A stretch of 64,000 bases of DNA from Apostichopus japonicus (Eukaryota; Echinodermata; Holothuroidea; Aspidochirotida; Stichopodidae), in the NCBI RefSeq assembly GCF_037975245.1, contig NC_092575.1, positions 8,464,001 to 8,528,000 on the forward strand, in the 5' to 3' direction. The position numbers were made by a program, and so were the translations under genes. How positions within the stretch are numbered: position 1 is the stretch's first letter; every line of letters begins with the position of its first letter. The notes beneath the pieces were generated by a model. It was not told the DNA's origin. It saw nothing but the letters and a program-made list of their open reading frames with translations, and made no database searches. This document shows, piece after piece, positions 1 to 11,871 of this stretch.

Positions 1-105
1 CTTTTTTTCCCCCTCCTTTTCCCTTTTTTCTTCTCTTTTTTTCTCTCCTCTTTTCCTTACCCGGGGGGGCGCGCGCCCCCAACGCCCCCCCTGCATACGC
101 GCCTG
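1..105 (-). mobile_element. Terminal part of a DNA-transposon-like element, cut by the window edge
   Basis: Read on the - strand, this begins CAGGCGCGTATGCAGG, then a G/C-rich run, then a long purine tract. The same order (CAGGCGCGTATCCAGG, GGGGGCGCGC, GGGTAAG, polypurine) opens the element at 60518, so this is a second, oppositely oriented copy. The copy is inserted into the ~0.8 kb repeat that follows. Only this end is visible; its other end and target duplication lie outside the window. Confidence 0.6.
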
Positions 106-935
106 CATAGCTATAGGGGCTTTGATATCGTGCTATGCTTGTATAGTATGGACTGTGCCTCGTGTATCATGATGGCGAATAGATTGTATTGTTCATGCAG
201 AGGATTCAGTTGGCTTGAGGTGTGGTTTACTTACCTAAATGTTACAGGGATATTTTACCTACTTTTCTTGAACATCTAAGATAAAATTTCGCATAACTTT
301 ACCGATCCTTTACTGACTGACCTAATTAATTCTAGAAGGGAGCCAAAACAGTTTAACTCCATGTAACGTTTCTTGGAAACGTGCCAAAATATGTTAACAA
401 ACAGGTGTTAGACATGGGATGAGCTCACAGTTGTTTGCAAGGTACCTGGGAAAATTTGCAGCACATGTAGCCTAACGAAGTATTTAAGTAGGGTTAAACA
501 GTGCAGTTGTAAACTGATGTACGTATATTCATTGTTAGTCTAGAAACGGCAGTCTATAAACGGGGCTTTGCCGAACGTTGTTTGTTTCATAATATCGGAA
601 GTTTTGTAAGTTAAACTTTTTAAAGATTGTAAGACATTTTAAATCTCTTTTCATAACATAATATTGCTACTCCAACGTTTTGTCATTTTAAAATTTTCAT
701 CAGTTTCGTGAAAATTTAAATTCCAAAAGTTGCCATAATTTTGCATCTTCAACTGCTAATTTTTTATCGCCAGACACGCAAAATTACCAAAATTTATTGG
801 GGGCCTTCCCCCCTGGACCCCCACAAGGGGTTTCACCCCTTGACCCCTACGCGTGCTCGGCGTTTTCGCTGCGTGAACACGGCCAGGAAATCGGCGGTTG
901 TTTTTAGTGTGTTTCGCGGGAATTTGAACAAGGAT
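106..935 (-). repeat. Core repeat, copy 1 of 3 (reverse orientation)
   Basis: The reverse complement matches 21053-21880 and the two halves at 18865-19234 and 19884-20110. Shared landmarks in order are: a GAACACACTAAAAACA-type start, GCCGATTTCC, a CCCCTTGTGGGGGTCCAGG stretch, TGGCGATAAAAAA, GAAACTGATGAAA, ACTTACAAAAC, TATTATGAAACAA and GGCAAAGCCCCGTTT. No intact reading frame spans it. It looks like the interior of a decayed mobile element. Confidence 0.6.
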
Positions 936-2293
936 TACCAACACTGTACTACCTGTTACCCACGAGGTGATAATTTGCCCTACATACGCGATGGTATACG
1001 GAACGTGTAAAGTGCAATAAATCGGAGGAAAATGTAAGGCTTGCTATACTGTGCAAGTGCGGTTGGCTACGGAACATGTAGCCTATGTACTGTACTGTAC
1101 GTAACTGCAACTCACGTGTAAAGAGAGTTTCTTTTGTATTTCTGGGCAAGTTTTTATGCCCGGGAAACAAATAAAATTAAAATTGTTGCCTGACTAGTGA
1201 CAGGCAAGTAAATTTAGATGGATTTGTCAAAGTTTGTTGTTAGCTATCACTTTTAGCACTATCCATACAGCATAGTGAACCCAAGCAACTTGGTATTCCG
1301 TTCATGATTTCACTATCTCGGGATAGCGGAATAGCGTAAATTTCGACCCCTGACTTGTCATGGGGTGGACACTGCAACACCTTTAAGTGTGGTAAAATAA
1401 ATAAATAGTATTTTGCAACACATCAAAGACCAATACTATAATGCACTGCTTTGATTACAGACCGTCATGAATCATAAAACTCCACCTACCTAATGCAAGT
1501 ATAATACGCAAGGTATGTCAGCTATCTACCATGAAAATTAACCAACAAAATATTCTCTGAGGTAAACTAAAGGATGAATTTATAGATACACAAATTTGAT
1601 TTGTTGTAAACCATTACAACATATTGCTACTAGTTCAGGTTGGACTTCTACAACAATTTTAACTTCAAGAAAAAAACTTCAAACAAGTGAAGTTCATCAG
1701 TTGAAGTGACTGTTTATAGCTCCATGCTTAGATGCAGCACAAATCTCTAGGGAAAAACAAGAATTTTATGGCTTTTAATGATATGTTAACAACATATTAC
1801 AAATTTTCAAGGATAAATGGTGTAGACTCTCATCTGTTCACTTGTTCATTTAAATTAAAGTTAAATTAAATTAAAGAACATGTCTGAGTTAAGTTATTAG
1901 AATTTATGACCAATGGAACATTAACATTCATAGTTCTACACAGAGGAGCAAACATCATCATTTCTGAAGCCTTAAAGGAGCATTCCAGAGTTTAAGACTA
2001 TATATCTTGAGAACCTCAGTAGCTATGGAAACATTACTAGCACTTAACTTCTTTGATTTTTTTCCTTGTGCTAAACATATCAACTTTCAAGACTACAATT
2101 CTGCCAAAACTCATCCTTTATCTCGATCAAATCTACAGTAGATGTTGCTAGTAGCAAATACAACTAAAAATATACAGTTCTGTTGCACTATGTTTTCTTG
2201 TACAGAACCACCACCTAAAATAGAGGATTCTTGCATTCACCACAGAAATGTAAGAATGGGGGCTCAAGAAAGCTGCAATTGTTTAGCACTTAC
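936..2293. other. Unassigned non-coding stretch
   Basis: AT-rich sequence with only short random open frames. I see no convincing exon, RNA gene or element boundary here. Confidence 0.5.
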
Positions 2294-2609
2294 TAGCTGT
2301 TCTGTATTCCACACCTCTACACTGACCTCACATAACCTACAATGGATAACCACTGAAAACAATAAAACATATCCGTTATCCAGTGAGGTCAACATATGTG
2401 AACAGTTGTAACTATTCAGTGTAACAATTGAGTGTCATATACACAAACCTCCCATAAATGTGCTAAAATCACCTTATCAGGATGTGTTATCACAGAGGAT
2501 TCTTACCATTGGGAAAAGACTGCTTTCAACCTTTGAAGAAAGATATATATATCATTTTATAAAATAACTCACCAACTGCTGCAGTTATGGTGTAAATCCA
2601 CAATCCCAT
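2294..2609 (-). CDS. Possible 5' exons of an unidentified - strand gene (weak)
   Basis: On the - strand an ATG at 2609 opens a short hydrophobic reading frame (MGLWIYTITAAV) that ends at a good GTGAGT donor (exon 2573-2609). The ATG lies in an exon preceded by an acceptor-like CCATCCTAG near 2660. A second candidate exon, 2294-2352, has a strong acceptor (TTATTGTTTTCAG) and a GTAAGTGC donor, and stays open when joined in phase for 19 further codons. I do not recognise the product and could not trace more exons towards position 1. The combined open length is short enough to arise by chance, so this is a lead, not a gene call. Confidence 0.18.
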
Positions 2610-2659
2610 CTTCTTCTCAGCTTGTAGCAGTTACTTAGTGGATGTGCTGCTCAGATACC

Positions 2660-3659
2660 TAGGATGGAAAGAAAGTGAAACTAATTACTGTACATACTTG
2701 GTCAAACTTTGATTTTGCAAAGTTAAGAGCCTCTGAAGTCTAAAAGTTGTGGAAATTTAAAACTTTTTGTGAAGTTAGGATGCCACATAGCCAAGCTGTG
2801 CATAATGAGCCTTTTCTAAGCCTAGCAACTGGTGTTCATGAACCCTAGCAAGGACAATGGTGAAGAAAGTGCTGACCTGTGAACCTTAAACAGGAGTATG
2901 TGGCAGCCTCTAGGAGCAGTCTGGAGGTGAGGGAGCTCCTGATCTACAACCAGTTGAAACCTTCTCTGTGTAACTTCAAAATGGAACAACAGAAACTCCC
3001 AAAATCTAGAGGGGATATGAGACACATTTTCAAGTCAGCCATTTTGCATACAAGTTGCAATAGGTGCAGCAAGAGATATGTCATGTTGCACAGTTTCTGT
3101 TTGTACAAGGGGACCCATACGAAGTGATCAGAGGGATAAGTTCTGATTATGACACAGTTTAGGAATATACCTAGATTGTTCATTGCGGATGCCTTTATAA
3201 AGGCCAGGATATTGAAGTGGATCAGAGGAGGTGACCAGTGATGCAAATGTGCTGCATAAGCTTTATTTTATAACCATCTTGTTGATTCGAAACATTGAAC
3301 CCTGAGACATTTGAATACATTTTATATTTATAATATTTTTGGCAATTTGAATATATATTAGACGTTTTTCACACACAAGCTTATAAAATTTTATCATGTA
3401 AGCATCATATCATCATGAGTGATATGATCATTGTATCCTTGTTTCAGTCAGCTGAATCAAAATGTGACATAACAAATTGTCTTAGGTCAAATTAATGACC
3501 TTTAATCACATCATTAACGCTTGGTCTTATAAGGAATGTCATTGAAATGCTTCAATGTCCTTACAATTCTTACCACGCATGGATGTACATATGCAAGTAA
3601 AACAAGTTTAGCACACTCCTCTTTCTTTTATATACTTGATGAATGCTTGCATTTTGGCT
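2660..3659. other. Unassigned non-coding stretch
   Basis: No supported exon or repeat. Open frames on both strands are short and look random. Confidence 0.5.
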
Positions 3660-3935
3660 TGAATGGTCTGTTATGTCTTCATGAGGAAGATTGTACTAGC
3701 AGCTTTCATGTCCCTTCAACTTTGGAGAACAGATGACACAAATAATAGCTTGGAATGGTATCCAACATATCATTGTGGGTGTTTTGTGGCCAAGAAAGTG
3801 CATTGCATGGGATTAAGTTGTTTGTTTCATAAACTTCACAAAAACATCATTTTCTTCCTCTGAACGTTCCATTATGGTACCAATGTACCACTCATTGTCG
3901 AACATGCATGCGATGTAACGCCTGGTTGGTGCTCT
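3660..3935 (-). pseudogene. Decayed coding remnant, C-terminal domain of an unnamed TE-associated protein family
   Basis: Read on the - strand from about 3935, one frame gives RYIACMFDNEWYIGTIMERS followed by EEENDVFVKFM. It then breaks at a stop, and another frame continues with WIPFQAIICVICSPK. The pattern (aromatic-x-G after a short beta-like stretch, acidic linker, V.FM, then a W/VP segment) resembles the tail of hypothetical, often transposon-associated proteins in marine invertebrates. That family link is from memory of the pattern, not a search. Stops and frame changes show it is broken. Sequence to its right (up to about 4063) is open in another frame and may be an eroded upstream part. 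Confidence 0.35.
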
Positions 3936-4272
3936 TTCGGGCCGGCCTGAGGTGGAATATTAGCAGAAATGGATTCTCTCTCCTCTGCATGGTCTCTCAT
4001 GGGCACAATTTTGCAGTGGTTGGTCATTGCAGAGTCGCCCCTTCTCAATCTTTCCACCATCAATGGGTATAAACTGTGATGAGATCGTATTCCTGCTATA
4101 TGTTTATGATGGTGTCTGCACGTGACACACAGGTGATATTGTTCTAAAAGGTTTATGCAAATGAGTTGACCTTGTGCATGGAAAGTTACCAGTATTTGTA
4201 TAGAATGAGAAAAACATGAAAGGGGACTGGGTTAGGTTAAAGCCAGTGAGTAATAAGACAGACAGGAGTCTT

Positions 4273-4487
4273 AAAAGAATAGTCCATGTCAAAATTTCTT
4301 TTTGATATGTTAAAAAGGAACATAATCTAAGCATTCTGGTGAAATTTGCATTCAATTCCTATGTATCGTTTTTATCACATATCTCAAAAACGGTATATAG
4401 GAACATGCATGCAAATTTCACCAAAATGCATAGGTTATGTTCCTCTTTAACAGACCGAAAAAAAAATTTGACCTGGACTATTCTTTT
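4273..4487. mobile_element. Fold-back element / MITE, ~215 bp
   Basis: Two ~100-bp arms are inverted copies. The left arm starts AAAAGAATAGTCC and contains AAAGGAACATAATCTAAGCAT and GTGAAATTTGCAT. The right arm contains ATGCAAATTTCAC, ATGCATAGGTTATGTTCCT and ends GGACTATTCTTTT. A short loop around 4372-4390 separates them. I found no clean target-site duplication. Confidence 0.7.
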
Positions 4488-4889
4488 CTATCATTTCAAG
4501 TGAACTCTACCACAGTATACTTGGGTATGGCTCCAAATTTTGTTGTGAGTTATGGGAGATTTTGCTACACTTTGAGGTATCAGCCTATTGGAGGGTTAAC
4601 TGAGGTGATTATTTATTGCAGTGGAATACATGCATCATCAACTAATTTCTAAAAACAATAATAAAACAATTTTTTTCTAGCTGAAAAAATACATTACACA
4701 AGCTTCAAACTTGAAACACACTGTATGATATTATATTATTGCACAGAGTTTTTATAAATGCGTGAAAAAAGTCTAATATTCAAATTGCCACCATATCATG
4801 AAGGAGTTGAGTGGCAAAGCTGAAATTTGGTGTATTTATAAGTAGATATATAAAATATGTTTAACTGGTGTAAATTTCAAAAGATGTTT

Positions 4890-5560
4890 CAATTGATCGC
4901 GGGGTCAGCCGGGTCAAGACAGGAGGGATCTTTTTACCTCTCTCTGGCTGGAGCCAACTTTTGGCCCATGACATGTCTTACTTAATGCATTGGTGAGCTT
5001 ATAATTGCAACCATGCAGACAACCATCAAAATCTGAGAGGGTCACCTGGGGACCACTGGTTGATTTGGAATGACCAACATGGTTGCACACTTTGACATAT
5101 GTTGACCTCAAGTGAACCTTGACCTCTAGAAAACGATAGGATTTTTCTACTCAATACGATGGATCCACATTTATATGAAGTCCATCCCAGCTTATACTTA
5201 TTATTGAGTTATTTTCTTTACAAAGTTTTCAGACTTTGACATCAGTAAATTGACCTTGTAACTCCACAGAAGTTTATAGAGGTCTTCTTCATAAAAAGAT
5301 GCATCCACATACCATACTGTATATAAGTTCACCTACCATTCAATGTAGTGCTAGGGCTTCACACTTTGACCTCTATTAACCTGAATGATATTTGATCTCC
5401 ACAGGAAAAAAGGTTCTTGTACTTATTAAGATGGATCTACATACGAAGTATGAAGTTCATCCTAGGTTCACTTTTGAGTTAAAGTGCATCTACGAGGTTT
5501 TCAGACATTGGACTCTGTTGACCTCAAATGACCTTTAACCTCTGCAGAAAAATAAACGGT
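4890..5560 (+). repeat. TGACCT-rich dispersed repeat, about three ~170-bp units
   Basis: Successive units share the order: TGACCT-type motifs, CTCCACAGAAAA, GTTCTTGTACTTATTAAGATG, GGATCTACAT, GAAGTTCATCC, TTTTGAGTTA, TTTTCAGAC, TTTGGACTCTGTTGACCT. The same family occurs at 24427-24860, 25754-26110, 33590-33770, 41640-42090 and in short form near 43180. Confidence 0.65.
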
Positions 5561-7761
5561 GTTTCTATACTTTGGGTGCAACAACAAACTAGATATGAAG
5601 TTGACCACCTGCAGATTGAGCAATGTGCAAAAAATGAAACCAACATATGTGACAATGTATTCTGAGCTGTATATACACTGCAGACGCTTAGGAAGTATTT
5701 ATTGTAGTGCGTACGTGTGCTCGCTACAATATTGGCATTACTGGCCAAGTGAACGATACCTGACTGGGCATTGAAACTTAAAGTTTCATATACTGTAGTC
5801 TCTGTACATTTGCAGTTTCAGCTCACTTTGTACAGACACCTTCAATATGACAATACTCCTTGGTATGTTGTCTGCCCAACAATAACACCACGAGGCAATG
5901 AACAACTGAAATTTCTTCCTAATACTGCAAGCACTCCATGGGCACTACAATACTGAGTAAAATTGCAGGCAAATACAGTTCTAGTTCTGATTGTGTTCAC
6001 TGTTTTGCCTGGGAATACAGGGATGCACAGTCACCCCAAACATTACAGCATTTTCACTTAATTATTGGTGTCTGCTAGCGACATTGGAGCACATCAGTAC
6101 CTGTCAGAAAAAGGAAGAACTTTTATTTTACTCTGTGGATTTCTAAGCCCTATAGTGGTGTCCATAGGGCAAAGTCCCGGAGCTGCTAAGTTTCCGATCT
6201 GTAATGTACTCTGATAGTGATTTTAAAGCACAAAAATACTTCAGAAAAGGAATTCAATTTGATTGGAATTAATTAATTTGAGAGCCCTTGTTGCACCCTA
6301 AAGCATATTGAGATATTTCATGCTTTTGTTGTATATAACTACTTTTACTTTCAACGGGGACCACTAAAGTTTCTCCCCCCCCCACCCTCCCCAACCATGG
6401 AGTCACCCAAATTTTAGTGTGTCTTCACCAGGCAGGTCCCTCTGTATTTGAAAAAGTGGTCACACGGCAGATGCAGAGGGACTATCTATTCCAATGGAAG
6501 GGTGCAGCAAGTGGCAGTTGGGAACAGGAATCAGTGCTGCCTAATTGCAACTCTGCTAACACTCATTGCAACGAAAAGGCTTGATATAAGCCTTTACGCA
6601 TGATCATACATGGATAGGTTTTCAAACAAGCTTCTTGGGTTCCTAGCCCATAGAAATACACCAAAGTACATCAAGACCCAAAAGTCTGTCTTCCTTGCCC
6701 CGGCCACTGGTTAAGAGTAACTCAATATGGTATAAGCATTTATCTCTATTAGTATTATTCATGGGCCTGAGCCACCTGACTGATGTACTCACTAACCAAC
6801 AGCACTGTCAAAATACAGCTGATACCGTATTTGTGGTCCCGGCCTTAGTAACTACATACCAAATCTCATCTTCCCATCTGTATGATACGAATAAATTAAT
6901 GAAAGCGTCTGACTTGAGAAAACATGTATGACAATTGTCAATAAAGGGACTCTAGTCCGACCTACCTGTCGAAATAGTCAGCAACTTCTACTGTAAGTTA
7001 CATCATCTTTGACAAGCTTGTTGCCCTGGTTTCGTTTCGTCCATAGAACAACTGAACTTGTCGTTCGCTTTATTTTCACTTTCCACTGTTGTGTCGATTC
7101 TCAGTTTATGAAGATTTTCAGATGTGCTAGAAACTAACCATGAACTGCAATCAAACGGGTCAAACGGTGCTGATATATATGTTGCGAGGTCATCGGGTCT
7201 TATCGCACCAACCTTGGGTTAGACATCTGTGCTGTTTCCAAACTATTATGAGCCACGCACACCGCATCATTCACTGGCACAGAGACAATTGTGAAAAATA
7301 CGTTGATGCAAACACGCCTTGAGATAATCAATTATTATGCAGCTACATCCGTCAAAAACAATCGTTCACACAAGTATACATAGACGGAGGGAGGGGGGGG
7401 GGGGGGAGACTACCCTCTAAAAAAAGAAAGAGATCAAGTCAGAAAACTCAAAATTTTTGCAAACGTTGTAGAAAAGTTCGGGCAGCCTCGTGACAAAAAC
7501 TATTCAATCTAAAATTAAAAAAGAAATATGATTCGAAGGTTTTATAATAGCCTACACGGTCACTTGCACGTATTGTTCCTCGATTCTTGCCCAAATTGTT
7601 CCCGATTCTCGTCCAAATCTTTCCCATTCTTCCTCGAATCATCAACGACTCTTGCCTGAATATTTCGACACATAGAGATATAACAGATTGCCAGAACATT
7701 CAGGAGTATGTGTCACGCGCCCTCCCCTACACCAGGCAATCGAATGACATTTTTTATGATT
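5561..7761. other. Unassigned non-coding stretch
   Basis: No recognisable exon or element. A poly-G run lies near 7388-7407. Short open frames do not show coding character. Confidence 0.45.
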
Positions 7762-7823
7762 CATTAATTCATTCATTCATTCATCCATTCATTCATTCAT
7801 TCATTTGTTCATTCATTCATTAA
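7762..7823. repeat. (ATTC)n microsatellite
   Basis: About fifteen ATTC/TTCA tetranucleotide copies with a few interruptions. Confidence 0.9.
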
Positions 7824-8636
7824 TGCAGAAGTCTATAGAAATTTGACAAACTAAGTCAAATTCGGGGAAACATCAAAACTCAATTTATGCACGTGGACCT
7901 CTCATCTTTGGTTGCCAGCACTATACCAAATTGCTATACTAGTACCCCGGCATTCTAATGCTAAATTTCAAGACTTTATGATTACTTTTCAGATAGGCCT
8001 ACAGGCCTAAAGTCAATATTTGGAGAAATCGGTCGAAATTTCCACTGGCATATGAATTTGAGAATTTGAGGATAGGAGAAGTTTTGAGATTAACGAAACT
8101 GGAGACAAAGACAAAAGTTTGAAATAAAATAGTGAAATTTAAAACACTGTCAGTAATTTTTGCGATATATAAAAAGCCAAACTGTCCACCCTTTATGACA
8201 GTTTCCACTTCTTCTTCCAAAATTTTGACATTTTATATGTAATAATTAGTATACCGAAATTAGTCGAAAATATCTAAATTTAGGGAATGAAATATCCAGA
8301 TGCCAAGTTAAGTATAGTTTTATAGCCGGGTTCGGTGGCAATTTCGGAGTAATATTTTCGAGGAAATATTTTAAATATTGAGAAAATTAAAATCATTCGA
8401 GAACACCCGAAAGTACTAGAAATAACTTGTAACTTTGCAGCAAACAGTAAATTTTTCAATTAAATATATTAAACAATATTTGAGTGTTCAGTAGATTTTC
8501 TATGTCTATATCTGGGCCACATGTGGCATGCAGTGCGCGTACGTATACCATATACCATATGGCACGTTCTTCTCCTATACGCATACCTGATTGACTTGCT
8601 TCTTGGAAACATGAGTACGAGGAAGGGGTTAACCCC

Positions 8637-8723
8637 ACTGGTCGCCCACCGCTGTACAGTATACCTTATACGAGTTTAAATTAACCCGCATAAGGTATTC
8701 TGTACAACGGTGGGCGACCGGTG
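8637..8723. repeat. Short inverted repeat, ~35-bp arms
   Basis: The left arm begins ACTGGTCGCCCACCGCTGTA and contains CAGTATACCTTATACG. The right arm runs CGCATAAGGTATTCTGTACA then ACGGTGGGCGACCGGT. The arms are near-perfect inverted copies around a ~16-nt AT-rich loop. It may be a tiny MITE or relic palindrome. No target duplication is obvious. Confidence 0.75.
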
Positions 8724-9398
8724 GTAGCGACAGGGATTTCCCACCTCTGATCGTCTGTCGGCTTTCTTTTTTGCATCAAGAACTTATAACCATTACATTT
8801 TTAACTCACCCAAAAATAGATCTCATTTATAGTCTTATATACGTCAGAATGTACATCTGACGTCTACTTATTTTTTTTCTGGGACAGGACCCCCAATTAC
8901 ACCCCCCCCCCCCATATACCCAATACATTTGATCAGGCCCATACCTGTCAGGGAGAATTTTAAATTGATTAATTATTTGAACAACCTAACTTATGGACTA
9001 TAGTCTAAAAGCCCATATGGGGTTCAGGGGAAGTATACCCACGTTCCCCTGCAAACTTGGAGCCCGTTACAAGAAATATTACACAACTATACTTAGAATT
9101 TAGAAATTTCCACTTTTTTGAAAGAAAGATGTCGGGATATGGGGTAGCCTATATATCAAATCACAGCCTACAAGTGATCATCTGAAGTAGTTATACCTAT
9201 GTATTTACCTCTAAAATTCTGCAAATCTGAACCCGATACAAGTTCTGGAACGATGAAAGCAATAAAGCTTCATGGGCTTATACTGCAGTCCCACATTCAC
9301 TACGCTGACATGGCTGCGCGCTCAGTTTGTCATTTGCTGGCTCCACAACCCCACCCTCCCACAGAGTCCCCAGGGACGTCGCTAGAGGGGGTGTGGGG

Positions 9399-9799
9399 CA
9401 GTGGCGGAGCTAGGGGTATTTGTCAGGGGGGCGAGAATGGTCTGTAGGGGCGCTTTCGACACAACCTCAGCAGAGCGCCACTACAGGTTGGCGCGGAGCG
9501 CACAGATATTTTTTGAGTAAAGATACTCCCTAGATCGCCGAAATGACCCTTTCCGGGCCTTGCTAATTTGCAGGTAAACGAAGAATAAATAGGTGTCATC
9601 GCCATTTTGTCAGAAAATTACACAAACAAAATGTGACAAATGTCAATAGGTATTTGAGAGCGCAATAAAAAATCAATAATCGCGAATAAGTAAAAAGTGG
9701 TAACAAGCTGAAAAGGGCGCCAGCAGCCTCATTTGAGTCCGTCAGGCCGGGGGGGGGGCATCCGCCCCCTCTGACTATAATGGACACTCCGCTATACTG
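9399..9799 (+). mobile_element. hAT-like non-autonomous element, ~400-bp family, copy A
   Basis: Starts CAGTGGCGGAGCTAGGGG and ends ACTCCGCTATACTG. It is flanked on both sides by the 8-bp direct repeat GTGTGGGG (9391-9398 and 9800-9807), which is the hAT-type target duplication. The body is nearly co-linear with 62880-63279, including AGTAAAGATACTCCCTAGAT, AATAAATAGGTGTC and the CATCCGCCCC end. There is no coding capacity. Confidence 0.88.
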
Positions 9800-9857
9800 G
9801 TGTGGGGGTTGTCTCACCACCCAAACTTGGTAAAACTGACGGAAAGTTGGAAAATTG

Positions 9858-9908
9858 GAGTGCGACAGTCGGAATTTCCGACGGTCGGAATTTCCGACTG
9901 TCGCACTC
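9858..9908. repeat. 51-bp near-perfect palindrome
   Basis: Arms of 25 bp (GAGTGCGACAGTCGG followed by AATTTCCGAC, mirrored as GTCGGAATTTCCGACTGTC then GCACTC) surround a single central base; I count one mismatch pair. It could extrude as a hairpin. Confidence 0.9.
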
Positions 9909-11566
9909 TAGTTTATCTAGGCCTATTCATATATTCCTGTGATTGTGAATGACCTAAATATTTCGTTCACAATTGACCTTTAATCAGTCATATTTACCAC
10001 GCTTTCCTAGCCACTTTGAGAAATTGTATCTAGCGATTCTTATACTCCACCGTATAAACTTCGTATGATTTTGAATACTTTAAAACAAATGCCTAATAGA
10101 ACTACCGTCATAGGCGAAGGAGCCCAATTTGATTTGTGGGGTGGGGGGGGGGCTGTAACCACTTGCTCGAAATTAAAATATAAACAAAATTTTTCGCTCG
10201 CTGCGCGCGCGTTCCACATGTTAATGTACATATCATATAGGCATTCATCGGTTTTTACATCGCATGCCAATAACATACAATCATTTTCCGTTTTATTACC
10301 CTTCAATATTGTTTATTTATTTGGGAAGTCGTGACAATATCAATGGTAATACTAATATAAGTTTAACCATTGCAAATTATCTTTCTTTCAGTAGGTGCCC
10401 GAAAAGTTATCAACATGTTGCCGAATTTTCACAAAAAAATAGTTGGTTGGGGGGGGGGGGGGAGGTGGGGGATAATACGTTTGTGAAGTGAGTGCCAGTG
10501 GTTACAATGTATCGAAAAAGTTTGGAACCGCAAAAGTGCAGTCGAGAAAGATGGGGTGTCTGACTGACACTGTTCGTTGACGAGCAGCGCGGGTGGGGGT
10601 TAAAACGCAGCAGTCGGAATTTTCTGGCTTCAAAACCCATCCACTTGGATTTTCAGCCACTATACCTCCCCAATCATCAGGCTTTATATAGCTACGTCCC
10701 TGTCCATCCCCCGTACACCATACAACTCCCAGTACAACCTCTCCTTCCCTTCGTTACTACTACTATTCAGGCCTACTGTCAAAACGGGCAAGGAATTTCT
10801 GTTATCCGAATTTAAAGTCTCATACATTCGAAATGAACGCGAAATGTTTTTAAATCAAGTTTAATATATCTTAATTTTGTTTGAAATAAACCACATGTAT
10901 CGGTCCGCACCAGTTCGCTTATTTGAATTGCAGTATTTCAGGAAGTGACGCAGGAGAAGCGCGGATCTGCACGGAACCAACCCGCGAATTCCGACTAGGA
11001 CAATACATAATTGAGGTTTATACTATCGTGATCAGCCTCGTTTTTACCGATATGCGTAAGCAAATGTAGACAACGTGTGTTCTCCACATTTCAGACAATA
11101 GGGCTCGTATCTCACCATTTTGTGCCAACCATAACCTTATCAAGTTGTCAAGTCGGTTGGTATGAACTGATTGTCATGTCGACAGTCAAATTTCAAACGT
11201 TTCTTGTCTAATCGTGTTACTATATGTTTTTTTTGGCTTCGTAAAAAGTTGCAAACGAAACTCATGTAGGCCTAGCCCAAACTTAGGCCTAGCCTAACGT
11301 TAGCTAGGCTGATTTGGCGCCTATCGTTACACCTACAGTAGTTAGGCCTTGGCCTACTGTAAAGTGTATGTAGGCCCTAAGCCTATACTAGTGTAACTAA
11401 TCGAAGGGCGTAACAGTAAACCTAGGCTACTCAGTGCTTGTGCTTTTGAGAACTACACATGTCCACAACAAATTTCAGGATAGCTTTGCTGCAGTTGCAG
11501 TTGGGCAATCATTTTAACAGTATATTTTTGTCAGAGTAGTGGGGATGCCATTAATACTAGATATGT
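9909..11566. other. Unassigned non-coding stretch
   Basis: Contains G-homopolymer runs near 10143 and 10449 and CTAGGCCTA-type runs near 11260-11400. No exon is supported. Confidence 0.45.
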
Positions 11567-11575
11567 TACTTCATA

Positions 11576-11862
11576 CAAAGTGGCTATTCTTACGACTAGT
11601 CGTAACAATAATGACCTTTTGCGCATGTGCAGTTGCTATTTTTACGACTAGAAGTACTATTTTTACGACCAGGAGTAACAATAATTTCCGATTAGGGTTT
11701 AGGTTCAGGGTTAGGGTTGGATTGAGGGTTAGAGTTAGGGTTAGGGTTACCCCTACTACATGCGCAGTTGCTTTATTTACTTTGAATTCGCATGAATTCG
11801 CCGATGTCGTAAGAATAGTTTATAAATAATTGTTACGACTAGTCGTAAGAATAGCCACGGCC
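11576..11862. mobile_element. MITE with 9-bp target duplication and internal telomere-like repeats
   Basis: Inverted ends share GTGGCTATTCTTACGACTAG then TCGTAACAAT; only the outermost few bases differ. Both sides carry the direct repeat TACTTCATA (11567-11575 and 11863-11871), a 9-bp target-site duplication. The interior at about 11690-11750 holds several TTAGGG-type units. A 9-bp duplication is seen in Mutator-like and some other superfamilies; the family is not assigned. Confidence 0.85.
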
Positions 11863-11871
11863 TACTTCATA

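Larger units (their letters stand above)
9371..10702. mobile_element. Possible larger host element around the 9399 hAT copy (weak)
   Basis: CAGGGACGTCGCTAGAGGGG at 9371 and the reverse complement of the end near 10702 (CAGGGACGTAGCTATATAAAG) resemble each other over about 14 bases, as terminal inverted repeats would. The 8-bp flanks do not match, so the boundaries are unproven. The inside holds long G-runs and no transposase frame. Confidence 0.25.
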
